Shown: piece after piece, positions 36,079-46,085 of the stretch
Position numbering within the stretch: position 1 is the first letter of the stretch
How the letters are laid out: each line of letters begins with the position of its first letter
Origin: Lysobacterales bacterium
GTDB taxonomy: Bacteria; Pseudomonadota; Gammaproteobacteria; Xanthomonadales; Xanthomonadaceae
DNA length: 64,000 nucleotides
Direction: 5' to 3'
Assembly: GCA_017302035.1 (NCBI GenBank)
Contig: JAFLEA010000010.1
Location: 1-64,000 of the forward strand
Position numbers and translations under genes: made by a program
Notes under the pieces: model-generated
Told to the model about the DNA's origin: nothing
Seen by the model: the letters and a program-made list of their open reading frames with translations, nothing else
The model's database searches: none

Positions 36079-39000
36079 ATGAGCATGACTGCCACCACGG
36101 CGAGCACGGAGGAGCGGATCGTATCGCCAGGCCGCGCCGCGCCGGTTGCGTTGCTGGTGCTGGGCATGCATCGCAGCGGCACGTCGGCGGTTGCCGGTGC
36201 GCTGTGCCTGGCCGGAGTGGACTTGGGCACTGACCTGATGGCGCCGGGATCGGACAACCCGAAGGGCTTCTTCGAGCATGCCGGCGTGGTGGCGGTCCAC
36301 GACCGTCTGCTGCACGCGCTCGAGCGGGCCTGGAACGACCCGCGACCGCTGCCCGACGGCTGGCTGGATACGCCCGCGGCAGCGGAGGCCTCGGTTGCGC
36401 TGGAGGCATTGCTGCGCGCGGAGTTCGCCGGTTCGGCGCTATGGGCGGTCAAGGATCCACGCATGTGCCGCCTGCTGCCGTTGTGGTGGCCGATCCTCGG
36501 GCGCATGGGCGTGCGGCCGGCGGCATTGTTCGTGCTGCGCCATCCCGATGAGGTGGCCGCCTCGCTTGCCGCACGCAACGACTGGCCGCCGGGCCTGTCG
36601 CGGTTGCTGTGGATCCAGCACCTGCTGGAGGCCGAGGCGGCCAGCCGCGAGGTATCGCGTACCGTGCTGGCGTACGCGCGGCTGCTCGAGGATGCGCCTG
36701 CGGCGCTCCAGGAATCGTCCGCGGCGATATCGGCCGAGTTGCCGGTGCAGGGCCCCGCCTTGCGCGAGGCGCTTGCCGGCTTCATTTCCACCGGCGACCG
36801 CCATCATGCGATCGCCCAGGACCAAGGCCCCGGCGCCGACCTGGCCCGGCGCATGTTCGCCGCGTTGCGCTCCGCCGATCCATGGCAGCGGCTCGCGCCC
36901 CTGCGTGAGGAATTCGCGCAGGCGGAAGCGTTGTTCCACGACGCCTTCGAGGAATGCGTGGCGGTGGAGGCGCGCTCGCGGATGGCGCTGCTATCCGTGC
37001 AGCAGGCGCTCGGCCAGGCCGAAGCGCGCGAGGCCGCCCATGTCGCCGAGCTGGCACACCTGGACGCCGAACTGGCACGCCTGGACGCAGAACTGGTGCA
37101 TCTGGACGGCCTGCATCGCCAGTTGCAGGAGGAGTATGCCGAGCGCACCCGCTGGGCGTTGCAACTGGACCAGGAGCGCCTCGATGCCGAAGCCAGGATC
37201 GGTGCGCTGCAAGGGGAGTTCGAGGAGCGCACGCGCTGGGCGCTGCAACTCAATGCCGAAGCCCTGCACCTGCGCGCGGAGCGCGAGCGGCTCCAGCATG
37301 CCCTGGACGCTGTGGTCGCCTCGCGTTCCTGGAGGCTGACCCGGCCATTGCGCCTGGCCGCCAGGTTGGCGCGCGGCGAATGGCGGGAGGTCGCCGATTC
37401 CCTGCGCGGTTCGCGCCTGGCCCGCTCGGCCTGGATGGCACCGCTGCGTCCATTCGCACGGCGCTGGCTGATGCGGAAGGTCGAACGGGCCGAGGCGATC
37501 GCGCACGCCGCGTCGTCGCCTGCATCGGCCGGGGTGCCCGAGCCGGCGGACCTGACCGGACTGGCCTTCCCCGTCCATGCGGCGCCGGTCGTTTCGGTGA
37601 TCGTGCCGACCTATGGCAACCTGGCGTACACCACCGCCTGCCTGCGCTCGATCGCTTCCCATCCCCCGTCGATGCCCTACGAGGTGATCGTCGCCGAAGA
37701 TGCCTCGGGGGATGCGGCGATGGCGGCGCTGGCCGCTGTTCCCGGCCTGCGCTACCACGAGAATCCGGAGAACCTGGGCTTCCTGCGCTCCTGCAACCAC
37801 GCCGCAACCCTGGCCCGCGGCGAGTACCTGTGCTTCCTCAACAACGACACCGAAGTCACCCCGGGCTGGCTGGAAGGGCTGCTCGACGTATTCGTGCGCA
37901 TGCCCGGCGCCGGAATGGCGGGTTCGCGGCTGGTGTATCCGGATGGGCGCCTGCAGGAAGCCGGAGGCATCGTCTGGCGTGACGGCTCGGCATGGAACTA
38001 TGGCCGCCTGCAGGATCCGCGCAACCACGAGTTCAACTACGTGCGCCCGGTCGACTACTGCTCAGGGGCCAGCCTGCTGTTGCCGGCGGCGTTGTTCCGC
38101 GAGCTGGGAGGGTTCGACGAGCATTACCTGCCCGCGTACTGCGAGGACTCGGACCTGGCCTTCCGCGTGCGCAAACATGGCCTGCAGGTCTATTACACGC
38201 CGTTCTCGACGGTGGTGCACCATGAGGGCATCTCCCACGGCACCGACACCGGTGCGGGGGTGAAGGCATGGCAGGTGGTGAACCAGGGCAAGTTCCGCGA
38301 GCGCTGGGCCGAGGCGCTGGCCATGCACTATCCCAACGCCGAGCGCGTGCTGCGTGCGCGCGAACGCGCCTGGGACCGCAAGATCGCGCTGGTGATGGAC
38401 CACTACGTGCCGCAACCCGACCGCGATGCCGGCTCGCGCTCGATGATGGCGTTCATCGATGCGTTGCTGGCGGCGGGCTGGGTGGTGAAGTTCTGGCCGG
38501 ACAATCTCTGGTTCGATCCGGAGTACGCGCCCCGGTTGCAGGCGCGTGGGGTGGAGGTCATCTACGGCTCCCGCAGGAGCGGGGGCTTCGAGCGCTATCT
38601 GGACGAGGCCGGTGCCGAGATCGACGCGGTGCTGCTGTCGCGCCCGCAGGTGGCCGCGCTGCATATGGGGGCATTGCGTCGCAAGGCGCCGCAGGCGCGC
38701 ATCGTCTACTACGGTCATGACCTGCATTTCCGTCGCCTGGAGCGCGAGGCGGCCGCCACCGGCCGTGCGCAACTGGAGCGCGAGGCGCGTCGCTGCGAGC
38801 GCCAGGAGCGCGCGATCTGGCGTGGGGTCGATCTGGTGCTGTATCCCTCGGCCGAGGAAGCGGCCGAGGTGCGTGCGCTGGAGCCCGGGGTGGAGGCGCG
38901 CGCGTTGCTGCCATACGCCTTTGACGGATTCCGGGAGGCGGAAGGCGTCGAGGGTCGCACCGGGATCCTGTTCGTCGCCGGGTTCGCCCATCCGCCGAAC

Positions 39001-39486
39001 GTGGACGCGGCCACCTGGCTGGTGGCCGAGGTGATGCCACGGGTGTGGGCACGGTATCCGCAGGTGCGGCTGTCGCTGGTCGGTTCGAGGCCGACCGACG
39101 AAGTGCGTGCGCTCGCTGGCGAGCGGGTCGAGGTGACCGGATACGTGGACGATGCCGAGCTTGAGCGGCGCTATGCGCATGCGCGCGTGGCGGCCGTCCC
39201 CCTGCGCTATGGTGCGGGGATCAAGGGCAAGGTAGTGGAGGCGCTGCAACAGGGCGTGCCGCTGGCGACCACCACGGTCGGTGCCCAGGGCCTGGAAGGC
39301 TTGGAAATGGTCGCCGAAGTGCAGGACGATCCGGAGCGGATGGCCGATGCGATCGTGCGCTTGCTCGAGGATGACGGGGTCTGGCGCCGGCAGTCGCACG
39401 AAGGTGCGCGTTATGCAGCGGCGCGGTTCTCGCGTGCAGCCCTGCGCGAACAGATGGAGAAGGCGATGGACGGAGGTGCCTCATGA
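36079..39486 (+). CDS. sulfotransferase-coiled-coil-double glycosyltransferase protein
   Basis: 1,135 residues with four parts. First, about 20-240 is sulfotransferase-like, opening [19 protein letters not shown], the 5'-phosphosulfate-binding pattern, with [13 protein letters not shown] near 155. Second, about 285-420 is a charged coiled coil with two near-repeats of ERTRWALQL. Third, about 500-735 is a GT2 glycosyltransferase ([31 protein letters not shown] with the D-x-D-like NDT, and [13 protein letters not shown]). Fourth, about 765-1125 is a GT1/GT4-type domain ([32 protein letters not shown]). It probably assembles and possibly sulfates the O-chain at the cytoplasmic membrane face. ATG at 36079 or 36085; no strong ribosome site. 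Confidence 0.85.
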   Translation: MSMTATTASTEERIVSPGRAAPVALLVLGMHRSGTSAVAGALCLAGVDLGTDLMAPGSDNPKGFFEHAGVVAVHDRLLHALERAWNDPRPLPDGWLDTPAAAEASVALEALLRAEFAGSALWAVKDPRMCRLLPLWWPILGRMGVRPAALFVLRHPDEVAASLAARNDWPPGLSRLLWIQHLLEAEAASREVSRTVLAYARLLEDAPAALQESSAAISAELPVQGPALREALAGFISTGDRHHAIAQDQGPGADLARRMFAALRSADPWQRLAPLREEFAQAEALFHDAFEECVAVEARSRMALLSVQQALGQAEAREAAHVAELAHLDAELARLDAELVHLDGLHRQLQEEYAERTRWALQLDQERLDAEARIGALQGEFEERTRWALQLNAEALHLRAERERLQHALDAVVASRSWRLTRPLRLAARLARGEWREVADSLRGSRLARSAWMAPLRPFARRWLMRKVERAEAIAHAASSPASAGVPEPADLTGLAFPVHAAPVVSVIVPTYGNLAYTTACLRSIASHPPSMPYEVIVAEDASGDAAMAALAAVPGLRYHENPENLGFLRSCNHAATLARGEYLCFLNNDTEVTPGWLEGLLDVFVRMPGAGMAGSRLVYPDGRLQEAGGIVWRDGSAWNYGRLQDPRNHEFNYVRPVDYCSGASLLLPAALFRELGGFDEHYLPAYCEDSDLAFRVRKHGLQVYYTPFSTVVHHEGISHGTDTGAGVKAWQVVNQGKFRERWAEALAMHYPNAERVLRARERAWDRKIALVMDHYVPQPDRDAGSRSMMAFIDALLAAGWVVKFWPDNLWFDPEYAPRLQARGVEVIYGSRRSGGFERYLDEAGAEIDAVLLSRPQVAALHMGALRRKAPQARIVYYGHDLHFRRLEREAAATGRAQLEREARRCERQERAIWRGVDLVLYPSAEEAAEVRALEPGVEARALLPYAFDGFREAEGVEGRTGILFVAGFAHPPNVDAATWLVAEVMPRVWARYPQVRLSLVGSRPTDEVRALAGERVEVTGYVDDAELERRYAHARVAAVPLRYGAGIKGKVVEALQQGVPLATTTVGAQGLEGLEMVAEVQDDPERMADAIVRLLEDDGVWRRQSHEGARYAAARFSRAALREQMEKAMDGGAS

Positions 39487-40511
39487 TCGTCAGGTCGCGC
39501 GCGCCGCTGCGCCTGGGACTGGCCGGGGGCGGCACCGACGTGTCGCCGTTCAGCGAGCAGCACGGCGGTTTCGTGATGAACGTGACCATCGACAAGTTCG
39601 CCTACGCCACCCTGGACGAGCCGTCGGCGGGGCAGGCCGAATTCCATGCGCTTGACGCCGGGTCGGTGCAGTCGGTCGAGCCGCGGCATGTCGATACCGC
39701 TCCCGGGCCGCAGCAGTTGATGCGCGGCGTTTACCTGCGGGTCTGCGACCAGTTGCTGGGCGGCGAGCGTCCACCGCTGCGCGTCCGCGCCCATTCGGAC
39801 GCACCGCCCGGTTCCGGCCTCGGCTCGTCCTCGACCATGGTGGTCGCGCTGGTGACCGCGTTCAACGAATATTTCGGCCTGGCCCTGGGCGAGTACGAGA
39901 TCGCGCAACTGGCTTACGAGATCGAACGCAAGGACCTCGGCCTGGCCGGAGGCCGGCAGGACCAGTACGCGGCGGCGTTCGGCGGCTTCAATTTCATGGA
40001 GTTCTACGCCGCCGACCGGGTCATCGTGAACCCGTTGCGGATCAAGGAATGGGTCTGGAACGAGCTGGAGGCCAGCCTGGTGCTGTACTTCACCGGGGTA
40101 TCCCGCGCCTCGGCGAAGATCATCGACGAGCAGTCACGCAACATCCGCGAGGGACGCACCGATTCCCTCGATGCCATGCACCGGCTCAAGCAGGAGGCAG
40201 TCCAGATGAAGGAGGCGCTGCTGCGCGGCGACCTGGCGCGCTTCGCCAGCGTCATGCAGTCCGGCTGGCAGGCCAAGAAGCAGACGGCGTCCAGCATCGC
40301 CAATCCGATGATCGACGAGCTCGAGGCGCTGGCCTTCGCCAACGGCGCGCATGCGGCGAAGGTCTCCGGCGCCGGGGGCGGCGGTTTCATGATGTTCGTC
40401 TGCGACCCGGCGGAACGGGTGCGCCTGGTGCGCGCGCTTTCCGGTGCCGGTGGCAGCATCTACGACACCCATTTCACCCCACACGGAGCCGCGTCATGGA
40501 AAATCGGATAA
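39483..40511 (+). CDS. hddA: D-glycero-alpha-D-manno-heptose 7-phosphate kinase
   Basis: GHMP-family sugar kinase, 342 residues. The N-terminal [20 protein letters not shown] is characteristic of HddA-type kinases, the phosphate loop is [19 protein letters not shown] (near 105) and the third motif is [14 protein letters not shown] near 300. It adds phosphate at C1 of heptose 7-phosphate, giving the alpha-1,7-bisphosphate for the GDP-heptose route, unlike HldE of the ADP route. Overlaps the preceding gene by four bases and gmhA by 16. Confidence 0.92.
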   Translation: MIVRSRAPLRLGLAGGGTDVSPFSEQHGGFVMNVTIDKFAYATLDEPSAGQAEFHALDAGSVQSVEPRHVDTAPGPQQLMRGVYLRVCDQLLGGERPPLRVRAHSDAPPGSGLGSSSTMVVALVTAFNEYFGLALGEYEIAQLAYEIERKDLGLAGGRQDQYAAAFGGFNFMEFYAADRVIVNPLRIKEWVWNELEASLVLYFTGVSRASAKIIDEQSRNIREGRTDSLDAMHRLKQEAVQMKEALLRGDLARFASVMQSGWQAKKQTASSIANPMIDELEALAFANGAHAAKVSGAGGGGFMMFVCDPAERVRLVRALSGAGGSIYDTHFTPHGAASWKIG

Positions 40512-41095
40512 ACCGTTTCGTCCAGGGCGAGTTCGACAAGAGCTTGGCCAATTTCAATGCCATGGCGGCCGACCATGGCCTGCGTGCGCAGATCGTGCAG
40601 GCGGTGGCACTGTGCGTGGATGCGTTGCGTGCCGGCCGCAAGATCCTGTTCGCCGGCAACGGCGGCAGCGCCGCCGACGCCCAGCATTGGGCGGGCGAAC
40701 TGGTCAGCCGCTTCTACTACGACCGCCCGGGACTGCCGGCGATCGCCCTGACCACCGATACCTCGATCCTGACTGCCATCGGCAACGACTATGGCTACGA
40801 CTACACCTTCGCCCGCCAGGTCGAGGCGCTGGGCCAGGAAGGCGACGTGTTCGTTGCCATCTCCACTTCCGGCCGTTCCAGGAACATCCTGCGCGCGCTC
40901 GATGCTGCCGAGGCGAAGGGCGTGAAGGTGATCGGCTTCACCGGCATGGGTGGCGGCGACATGGCCGGGCGTTGCGAGGTCTGCTTCAGGGTGCCGTCCA
41001 CGGAAACGCCGCGGATCCAGGAAGGCCACGAGTTCATCGGCCACCTGCTGTGCTCGCTGATCGAATCGGAAGTCTTCCCGCAGCATGCCGACTGA
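40496..41095 (+). CDS. gmhA: sedoheptulose 7-phosphate isomerase
   Basis: Converts sedoheptulose 7-phosphate to D-glycero-D-manno-heptose 7-phosphate, first step of heptose-nucleotide synthesis. 199 residues, SIS fold: ILFAGNGGSAADAQHWAGELVSRF near 52 and AISTSGRSRNILRAL near 122 bind phosphate, and HEFIGHLLCSLIE near 181 holds the catalytic or metal-binding His. The start at 40496 lies inside the end of hddA. It also overlaps hddC, in a tightly packed four-gene block. Confidence 0.93.
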   Translation: MENRINRFVQGEFDKSLANFNAMAADHGLRAQIVQAVALCVDALRAGRKILFAGNGGSAADAQHWAGELVSRFYYDRPGLPAIALTTDTSILTAIGNDYGYDYTFARQVEALGQEGDVFVAISTSGRSRNILRALDAAEAKGVKVIGFTGMGGGDMAGRCEVCFRVPSTETPRIQEGHEFIGHLLCSLIESEVFPQHAD

Positions 41096-41777
41096 GGAAG
41101 CCATCGTCCTGGTCGGCGGACTGGGTACGCGCCTGCGCGCGGTGGTGAGCGACGTGCCGAAGCCGCTGGCGCAGGTCGCCGGGCGCCCGTTCCTGGCCTG
41201 GGTCCTGGACCACCTGGCGGAGAACGGCATGCGCCGGGTGCTGCTGGCGACCGGACACATGGCGGGTGCGGTCGAGGCGGCGATCGGCCACACATGGTCC
41301 GGCATGGAGGTCGCGTACTCGGTCGAGGACCAGCCCTTGGGCACTGGCGGCGCAGTGCGCCTGGCGGCGGCGAGGCTGGGTGGCGACTGCGCCCACGTAC
41401 TCAATGGCGATACCTTCCTGCGCTATTCGCCGGCAGGCCTGGAACAGGCAACCCGTGGCTTGGGCGCACTGGCCGGCGTGGCCCTGGCCGAGGTCGGCGA
41501 TGTGGCGCGCTACGGCTCGGTGGAAGTCGCCGCCGGCAGGGTCTCGGCATTCCGGGAGAAGGGCGGGCAGGGGCCGGGGCTGATCAACGCCGGCAGCTAT
41601 TTCCTCACCGCCGAGGCCCTGGCTGGTCTGCCTGCGCAGCCCGCGTTCTCGCTGGAGACCGGCTTCCTGCATCCGCAGGCCGAAGCCGGACGGCTGGCGG
41701 CGTTCACCGCAACCTCGGGCTTCATCGACATCGGCGTGCCTGCGGACTATGCGCGCGCGCAGGAGCTGTTCGCATGA
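41085..41777 (+). CDS. hddC: D-glycero-D-manno-heptose 1-phosphate guanylyltransferase
   Basis: Nucleotidyltransferase of 230 residues. The opening EAIVLVGGLGTRLRAVVSDVPKPLAQVAGRPF is the NTP-transferase motif with the catalytic Lys in PKP. LNGDTFLRY near 108 holds the metal Asp. Members next to hddA and gmhB transfer GMP to heptose 1-phosphate, giving GDP-D-glycero-D-manno-heptose. Nucleotide preference is inferred from operon context. Confidence 0.88.
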   Translation: MPTEEAIVLVGGLGTRLRAVVSDVPKPLAQVAGRPFLAWVLDHLAENGMRRVLLATGHMAGAVEAAIGHTWSGMEVAYSVEDQPLGTGGAVRLAAARLGGDCAHVLNGDTFLRYSPAGLEQATRGLGALAGVALAEVGDVARYGSVEVAAGRVSAFREKGGQGPGLINAGSYFLTAEALAGLPAQPAFSLETGFLHPQAEAGRLAAFTATSGFIDIGVPADYARAQELFA

Positions 41778-42352
41778 AGGCGGCGATCGCCAAGCCGGTC
41801 GCCGGCGACTCCGCGATCCTGGCCGCGTCGCCGGACGGCACGCGACGCGCGCTGTTCCTGGACCGTGACGGCATCGTCAATGTCAACCACGGCTACGTGC
41901 ATACGGCCGCGGCCACCGAATGGGTGCCTGGCGTGTTCGACCTGGCCCGTGCCGCGCATCGTGCCGGCTACCTGCTGGTGGTGGCGACCAACCAGGCCGG
42001 GATTGCGCGCGGCTACTACACCCGCGCGCAGTTCGAGGACTACACGCGCTGGGTGCACGCGCGATTCGTGGCCGAAGGCGCGCCGCTGGCGGCCACCTAT
42101 TACTGCCCGCATCACCCGGTCGCCGGCATCGGCGAGTTCGGCGTGGATTGCGATTGCCGCAAGCCGAGGCCGGGCCTGCTGCTGCGCGCGGCGGCTGACC
42201 TGGGCATCGACCTGGGTGCCTCGCTTCTGCTCGGCGATTCGCCCTCCGACGTCGAGGCGGCCGACGCGGCGGGCGTGCGGTTGGCGATCCTCTGCCGCGA
42301 CCCGGCACGGGTGGCCGGGCTGGCGCAGCTGTTCGGCGGTGCCCGGGACTGA
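41774..42352 (+). CDS. gmhB: D-glycero-D-manno-heptose 1,7-bisphosphate phosphatase
   Basis: HAD-superfamily phosphatase of 192 residues: motif I LFLDRDGIVNVN (near 30, nucleophile Asp in DRD), motif II VVATNQAGIARGYY, zinc-binding loop CPHHP...CDCRKP (near 116-135), and motif IV LLLGDSPSDVEAA. It removes the C7 phosphate between HddA and HddC action. ATG overlaps the hddC stop. It completes the four-step GDP-heptose pathway inside 2.9 kb. Confidence 0.93.
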   Translation: MKAAIAKPVAGDSAILAASPDGTRRALFLDRDGIVNVNHGYVHTAAATEWVPGVFDLARAAHRAGYLLVVATNQAGIARGYYTRAQFEDYTRWVHARFVAEGAPLAATYYCPHHPVAGIGEFGVDCDCRKPRPGLLLRAAADLGIDLGASLLLGDSPSDVEAADAAGVRLAILCRDPARVAGLAQLFGGARD

Positions 42353-42370
42353 CGACAAGGAGCGATACGG

Positions 42371-44716
42371 ATGTCCGCGATCATGGAAGACGCATATGCG
42401 GTCCGCCCGGCGGCCGGCCAGTCGTTCGGCTGGCTGGACCATGTCCTGTGCTGGGCGCTGGTGGCGCTGGCTACCGCCTGGGCCTACCACCCGTATTTCT
42501 TCGGCGACGAGATCATCCAGTTCCGCGACCTCATGGGTGCCCAAGGATTCGTGGAAGCCTTGCGGCGAATGTCGGAATACAAGCCGCGCCTTGTCTACAA
42601 CTCGCTGTGGGCATGGGGCGTGACGGGGGACTGGGCGCGCTGGCAGTTCGCCGTGGCGAGTGCGGCGTGCATGGCCGCGGTGTGTTCGCTGGTGGCGCAG
42701 ATGGCGGTGCGCTGGTTCGCTGCCAGCCGGCTGCTGGTCTGGGTGTTGGTGGCGGGCATCCTGGTATCCCGCTTCGCGGCGATGCTGTACTTCGACTACA
42801 TCGCCGGGCTCATCGAGTCGATGAGCCTGATGCTGTTCCTGGCAACGATGTGGGTATCGGTCGCGGCCCTGCGCACGCGCGGCATGGCGCCGATGCTGCT
42901 GGCGGTATCGCTCGCCGTCGCCACGGCGCTGGTCCACGAGCGCTACGTGGCCGCCACGTTCGCGATGGGTGTGGTCGTCGTGGCCTGGGCGCTGGTCGAG
43001 TTGCCGCGGGGTAGCCGCTCGCGGGCGATGCTGTTCGCGGGAGCGCTGGCGCTGCTGCCGGTTGCCGCCTACCTGGTCCTGCACCACCTGCTGGCGGCGC
43101 GTTCGCTCGCCACCGGCACCGCCGGCCAGGAGGTCAGCATCGATCTGGGCACGGCCAAGGTATTCCTGACCTACATGGCCAACGTGCTGCTGGGCACGAA
43201 CTTCGGCAACGAGTGGCTGGTCGGTTCGCTCAACATGGCTTCGCCCGGGGGGCGCTCATGGTCGATCGCGTTCGCCGCCGCGTTCCTGGTGGCGTGGGGA
43301 CTGCATGCCTGGTCGATCCGCCATGACCGCGGGATGCTTGGCCGCGCACTGGCCTTGCTGGCGATAGTGGGTGCGTTGGGCGTGATGGCCAGCCTGCCGG
43401 GCGAGTCGCGCCAGGAAGGGCGCTGGCTGCATCCGATGGCCACCCTGTCCGGCCTGCTGGTCCTGTGCGCACGCCAGGTCGCGGTGCGTTACCTGCTGCT
43501 CTCGCTGTTCATCGCGGTATCGCTGCTGCATTGGACGACCGGTTCCCTGGATACGATCTACAACCTGATCGAATCGCGCAACGCGCGCAACATCTCGCAG
43601 GGCATCAATCGCCTGCGCCCGCAGGCGAACTACGGCGTGGTCTTCGGCATGGACTACAGCCGCTGGACGTTCGGCGACAGTCCTGATGCCGTGGCCGAGT
43701 TTTCGCGGCGCAACCTGGGTGGCCAGTTGCTGCTGGAGTTCTTCGAGCCTGGCGACGAACGGCAACTGGCGCGGGCCGAGGTCGGCTTCGTCCGCCTGAC
43801 TCCGGTCGACTACGGCAAGGGCGCCCAGTTCGCCTCGGTGAACGGCATTCCGCTCCGGATCCTGATGGCACCTGAAACCGCGGAGGCGTACCGAGGCCGC
43901 GTCGGCGATGCAGTCGTGCTTGGCGAGGGCGCGGACTGGGGCGACGGCTGGCAATGGACGCGGCCGCCGGAACAACTGCCCGATGGGATAGTGCTGGAAG
44001 CGGCCGACCGCGTTTCCGGATTCCTGGCAATGCCGGCTGCCGATCTGGACGGACGCGAAATCTCCTATCGCGCGCGCCTGCGCGACGCCGGGCCGGCCTC
44101 GCGAATGCGCCTGCAGGTCAACTGGCTGGGTGCCGACGGCGTATTCATTTCCACCATGATCAGGGTCGTGGAGGTGGATCCCGCAACGCACGACCACCGC
44201 GCCATGCTCGCGGCCCCGTTCGGCGCCATCCAGGGCTTGGTCTACGCCAACCTGCACGATGGCGAAGACCGCCCAGTGGTGCTCGAATCGATCTCCTTGC
44301 GCGCCCCGGCGATGATCGGCCTGGGATCGGCTGACGACTGGGGCGACTGGCACTGGACCGGAACGCCGCGCTTCGTCGATGGCGAGGGCGTGGTGCTCGG
44401 GCGGGCGTCGGAACTGGTCGGAACCCAGGCGCTGGACGCACGGACGCTCAACGGCCGTGTACTCGTCTATCGCGCACGCACGCTGGAACCGGGCAGGACG
44501 TCGAACCTGCGCCTGCAGGTGAACTGGGTCGGTCCCGGGGACGCCTACCTCGGCACCCAGATCCAGACGGTCGAGGTCGGCATCGCCAGCAGCAACCATC
44601 CAATGCTCATGACCGCGCCTGCCGGGGCGGTGAAGGGCGTGGTATATGCAAATCTCCACGATGGCGAGGACACGCAGGTGCTGCTGCAGTCCGTGGACAT
44701 ATTCAACGCTCGATGA
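42371..44716 (+). CDS. polytopic membrane protein with duplicated C-terminal domain, Gtr-type glycosyltransferase candidate
   Basis: 781 residues. Residues about 20-400 contain roughly ten hydrophobic segments (for example LLVWVLVAGILVSRFAAML, AMLFAGALALLPVAAYLVLHH). From about 405 it is soluble. Residues about 516-645 and 648-781 are an internal duplication; both copies share DWGD-W-WT at the start, then RLQVNW, and VYANLHDGED near the end. They look like beta domains, probably periplasmic. The layout fits GT-C type glycosyltransferases that decorate O-antigen from a lipid-linked sugar, but no catalytic motif is certain. A purine-rich AAGGAG precedes the start. ATGA overlap with the GtrA-like gene. 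Confidence 0.7.
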   Translation: MSAIMEDAYAVRPAAGQSFGWLDHVLCWALVALATAWAYHPYFFGDEIIQFRDLMGAQGFVEALRRMSEYKPRLVYNSLWAWGVTGDWARWQFAVASAACMAAVCSLVAQMAVRWFAASRLLVWVLVAGILVSRFAAMLYFDYIAGLIESMSLMLFLATMWVSVAALRTRGMAPMLLAVSLAVATALVHERYVAATFAMGVVVVAWALVELPRGSRSRAMLFAGALALLPVAAYLVLHHLLAARSLATGTAGQEVSIDLGTAKVFLTYMANVLLGTNFGNEWLVGSLNMASPGGRSWSIAFAAAFLVAWGLHAWSIRHDRGMLGRALALLAIVGALGVMASLPGESRQEGRWLHPMATLSGLLVLCARQVAVRYLLLSLFIAVSLLHWTTGSLDTIYNLIESRNARNISQGINRLRPQANYGVVFGMDYSRWTFGDSPDAVAEFSRRNLGGQLLLEFFEPGDERQLARAEVGFVRLTPVDYGKGAQFASVNGIPLRILMAPETAEAYRGRVGDAVVLGEGADWGDGWQWTRPPEQLPDGIVLEAADRVSGFLAMPAADLDGREISYRARLRDAGPASRMRLQVNWLGADGVFISTMIRVVEVDPATHDHRAMLAAPFGAIQGLVYANLHDGEDRPVVLESISLRAPAMIGLGSADDWGDWHWTGTPRFVDGEGVVLGRASELVGTQALDARTLNGRVLVYRARTLEPGRTSNLRLQVNWVGPGDAYLGTQIQTVEVGIASSNHPMLMTAPAGAVKGVVYANLHDGEDTQVLLQSVDIFNAR

Positions 44717-45180
44717 CCAGCGGACCGCCAGGCGATCAGGACCGGGAGCCGCGCTCCGCCGCGTGGCGTGCCCGCGCGGGCAGGCTGAAACGGTTGCTCC
44801 TGGACCAGCGCAGCCTGTTCCTGATCGTGGGCATGTTGAACACCCTGTTCTCCACCTTGCTGTTCATCTGCCTGGTGCTGCTGTTCGGACCCGGCGTGCC
44901 ATCGGTCGTCAGCCTGGGGATCGCATGGCTGGCCTCGCTGATGACCGGATTTTTCGCCCACCGCATGCTGGTGTTCCGGGTCAGCGGCAACATGCTGGTC
45001 GACCTGTTGCGCTACGCCAGCGTCAATTACCTCTCGCTGCTGATCAATGCCGGCGCGCTGTTCCTGCTTTCGGACATGCTGGGCCTGCCGCCGATCCCGG
45101 TCCAGATCGCCATCGTGGCGATCGTGGTGGTGTTCACCTATGTCGGCCACAAGCATTTCTCCTTCAGGCGCAAGGCATGA
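44713..45180 (+). CDS. GtrA-like membrane protein
   Basis: 155 residues with four transmembrane segments: LFLIVGMLNTLFSTLLFICLV (near 37), VVSLGIAWLASLMTGFFAHR, LLINAGALFLLSDMLGL, and VQIAIVAIVVVFTYVGHKHFSF, the last being a GtrA hallmark ending. GtrA proteins flip undecaprenyl-phosphate-linked sugars, or act in cell-surface glycan side-chain addition. It overlaps the 781-residue membrane protein by four bases, and a GtrB-like transferase lies at 46755, so a Gtr-like trio is present. Confidence 0.85.
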   Translation: MTSGPPGDQDREPRSAAWRARAGRLKRLLLDQRSLFLIVGMLNTLFSTLLFICLVLLFGPGVPSVVSLGIAWLASLMTGFFAHRMLVFRVSGNMLVDLLRYASVNYLSLLINAGALFLLSDMLGLPPIPVQIAIVAIVVVFTYVGHKHFSFRRKA

Positions 45181-45208
45181 ACCGGGCATGCAAGCGGAAG
45201 GTCGGACC

Positions 45209-46039
45209 ATGAACCCCCGGGTATCGGTGGTCGTGCCCGCCTACAACAACGCACGGTACCTGGCGGCGACCCTGGACTCGATCCTGGCCCAGGACTACCC
45301 GGACTACGAACTGGTCGTGGCCGACCACTCGTCGACGGACGATACGGCAGGGGTGCTGGAGCGCTACGTCTCGCACCCCAAGGTACGGGTGCTGTCGCCG
45401 ACGCCGCGTGGCGGCGGCGCGTTGGCCAACTGGAACCGGGTGAGCGGCCACGCGCGCGGCGAGCTGCTGAAGCTGGTGTGCGGCGACGACCTGATCGCGC
45501 CCAGCCTGCTTCGCGAGCAGGTGGAGGCGCTGGATGCGCATCCGGGCACGGTGCTGGTGGCTTGCTCGCGCGACGTGATCGATGCCGCCGGTGGCATCCT
45601 CATCCGTGGACGCGGCCTGGCGGCGCTGGATGGACGGGTGCGGGGCGAGGAGGCGTTGCGGGCAACCGTGCGCGCCGGCACCAATATTTTCGGAGAGCCG
45701 GCTTGCGTCCTGTTCCGCCGCGAGCTGCTGCAGCGCGAGGGCGGCTGGGACAGCACCTGGCCCTATCTGATCGACCAGGCTACTTATGCCAGGATCCTGT
45801 TGCACGGGGACATGGTCGCCCTGCGCCGGCCATTGGCGAGCTTCCGCGTCAGCGCTGGCCAGTGGAGCGTGCGCCTGGCGGGCCAGCATGCCCGGCAGTC
45901 GATGGAATTCCACCGCTGGCTGCGGCAGGCCCATTCCGGCCTGCTGTCCGCGGGCGACGTCGCGATCGGTAACATGCGTGCCACGGCGCTGGGGTTGGCC
46001 CGTCGCGCCGCCTATGTCTGGCTGCGGCGGCGCATGTGA
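45209..46039 (+). CDS. GT2 family glycosyltransferase
   Basis: 276 residues with the GT-A opening RVSVVVPAYNNARYLAATLDSILAQDYPDYELVVADHSSTD, and CGDDLIAPSLL near 94 supplying the metal-binding D-x-D equivalent. The acceptor side includes FRRELLQREGGWD. It is soluble or peripheral. Start 45209 has GGAAG about 10 bases upstream; longer frames extend into the GtrA-like gene. It likely adds one sugar to the lipid-linked O-unit; donor unknown. Confidence 0.87.
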   Translation: MNPRVSVVVPAYNNARYLAATLDSILAQDYPDYELVVADHSSTDDTAGVLERYVSHPKVRVLSPTPRGGGALANWNRVSGHARGELLKLVCGDDLIAPSLLREQVEALDAHPGTVLVACSRDVIDAAGGILIRGRGLAALDGRVRGEEALRATVRAGTNIFGEPACVLFRRELLQREGGWDSTWPYLIDQATYARILLHGDMVALRRPLASFRVSAGQWSVRLAGQHARQSMEFHRWLRQAHSGLLSAGDVAIGNMRATALGLARRAAYVWLRRRM

Positions 46040-46085
46040 TTGCAGATGGATCCCGCGTCGGCGGGCGCGCCGGAAGGAACGAGGA

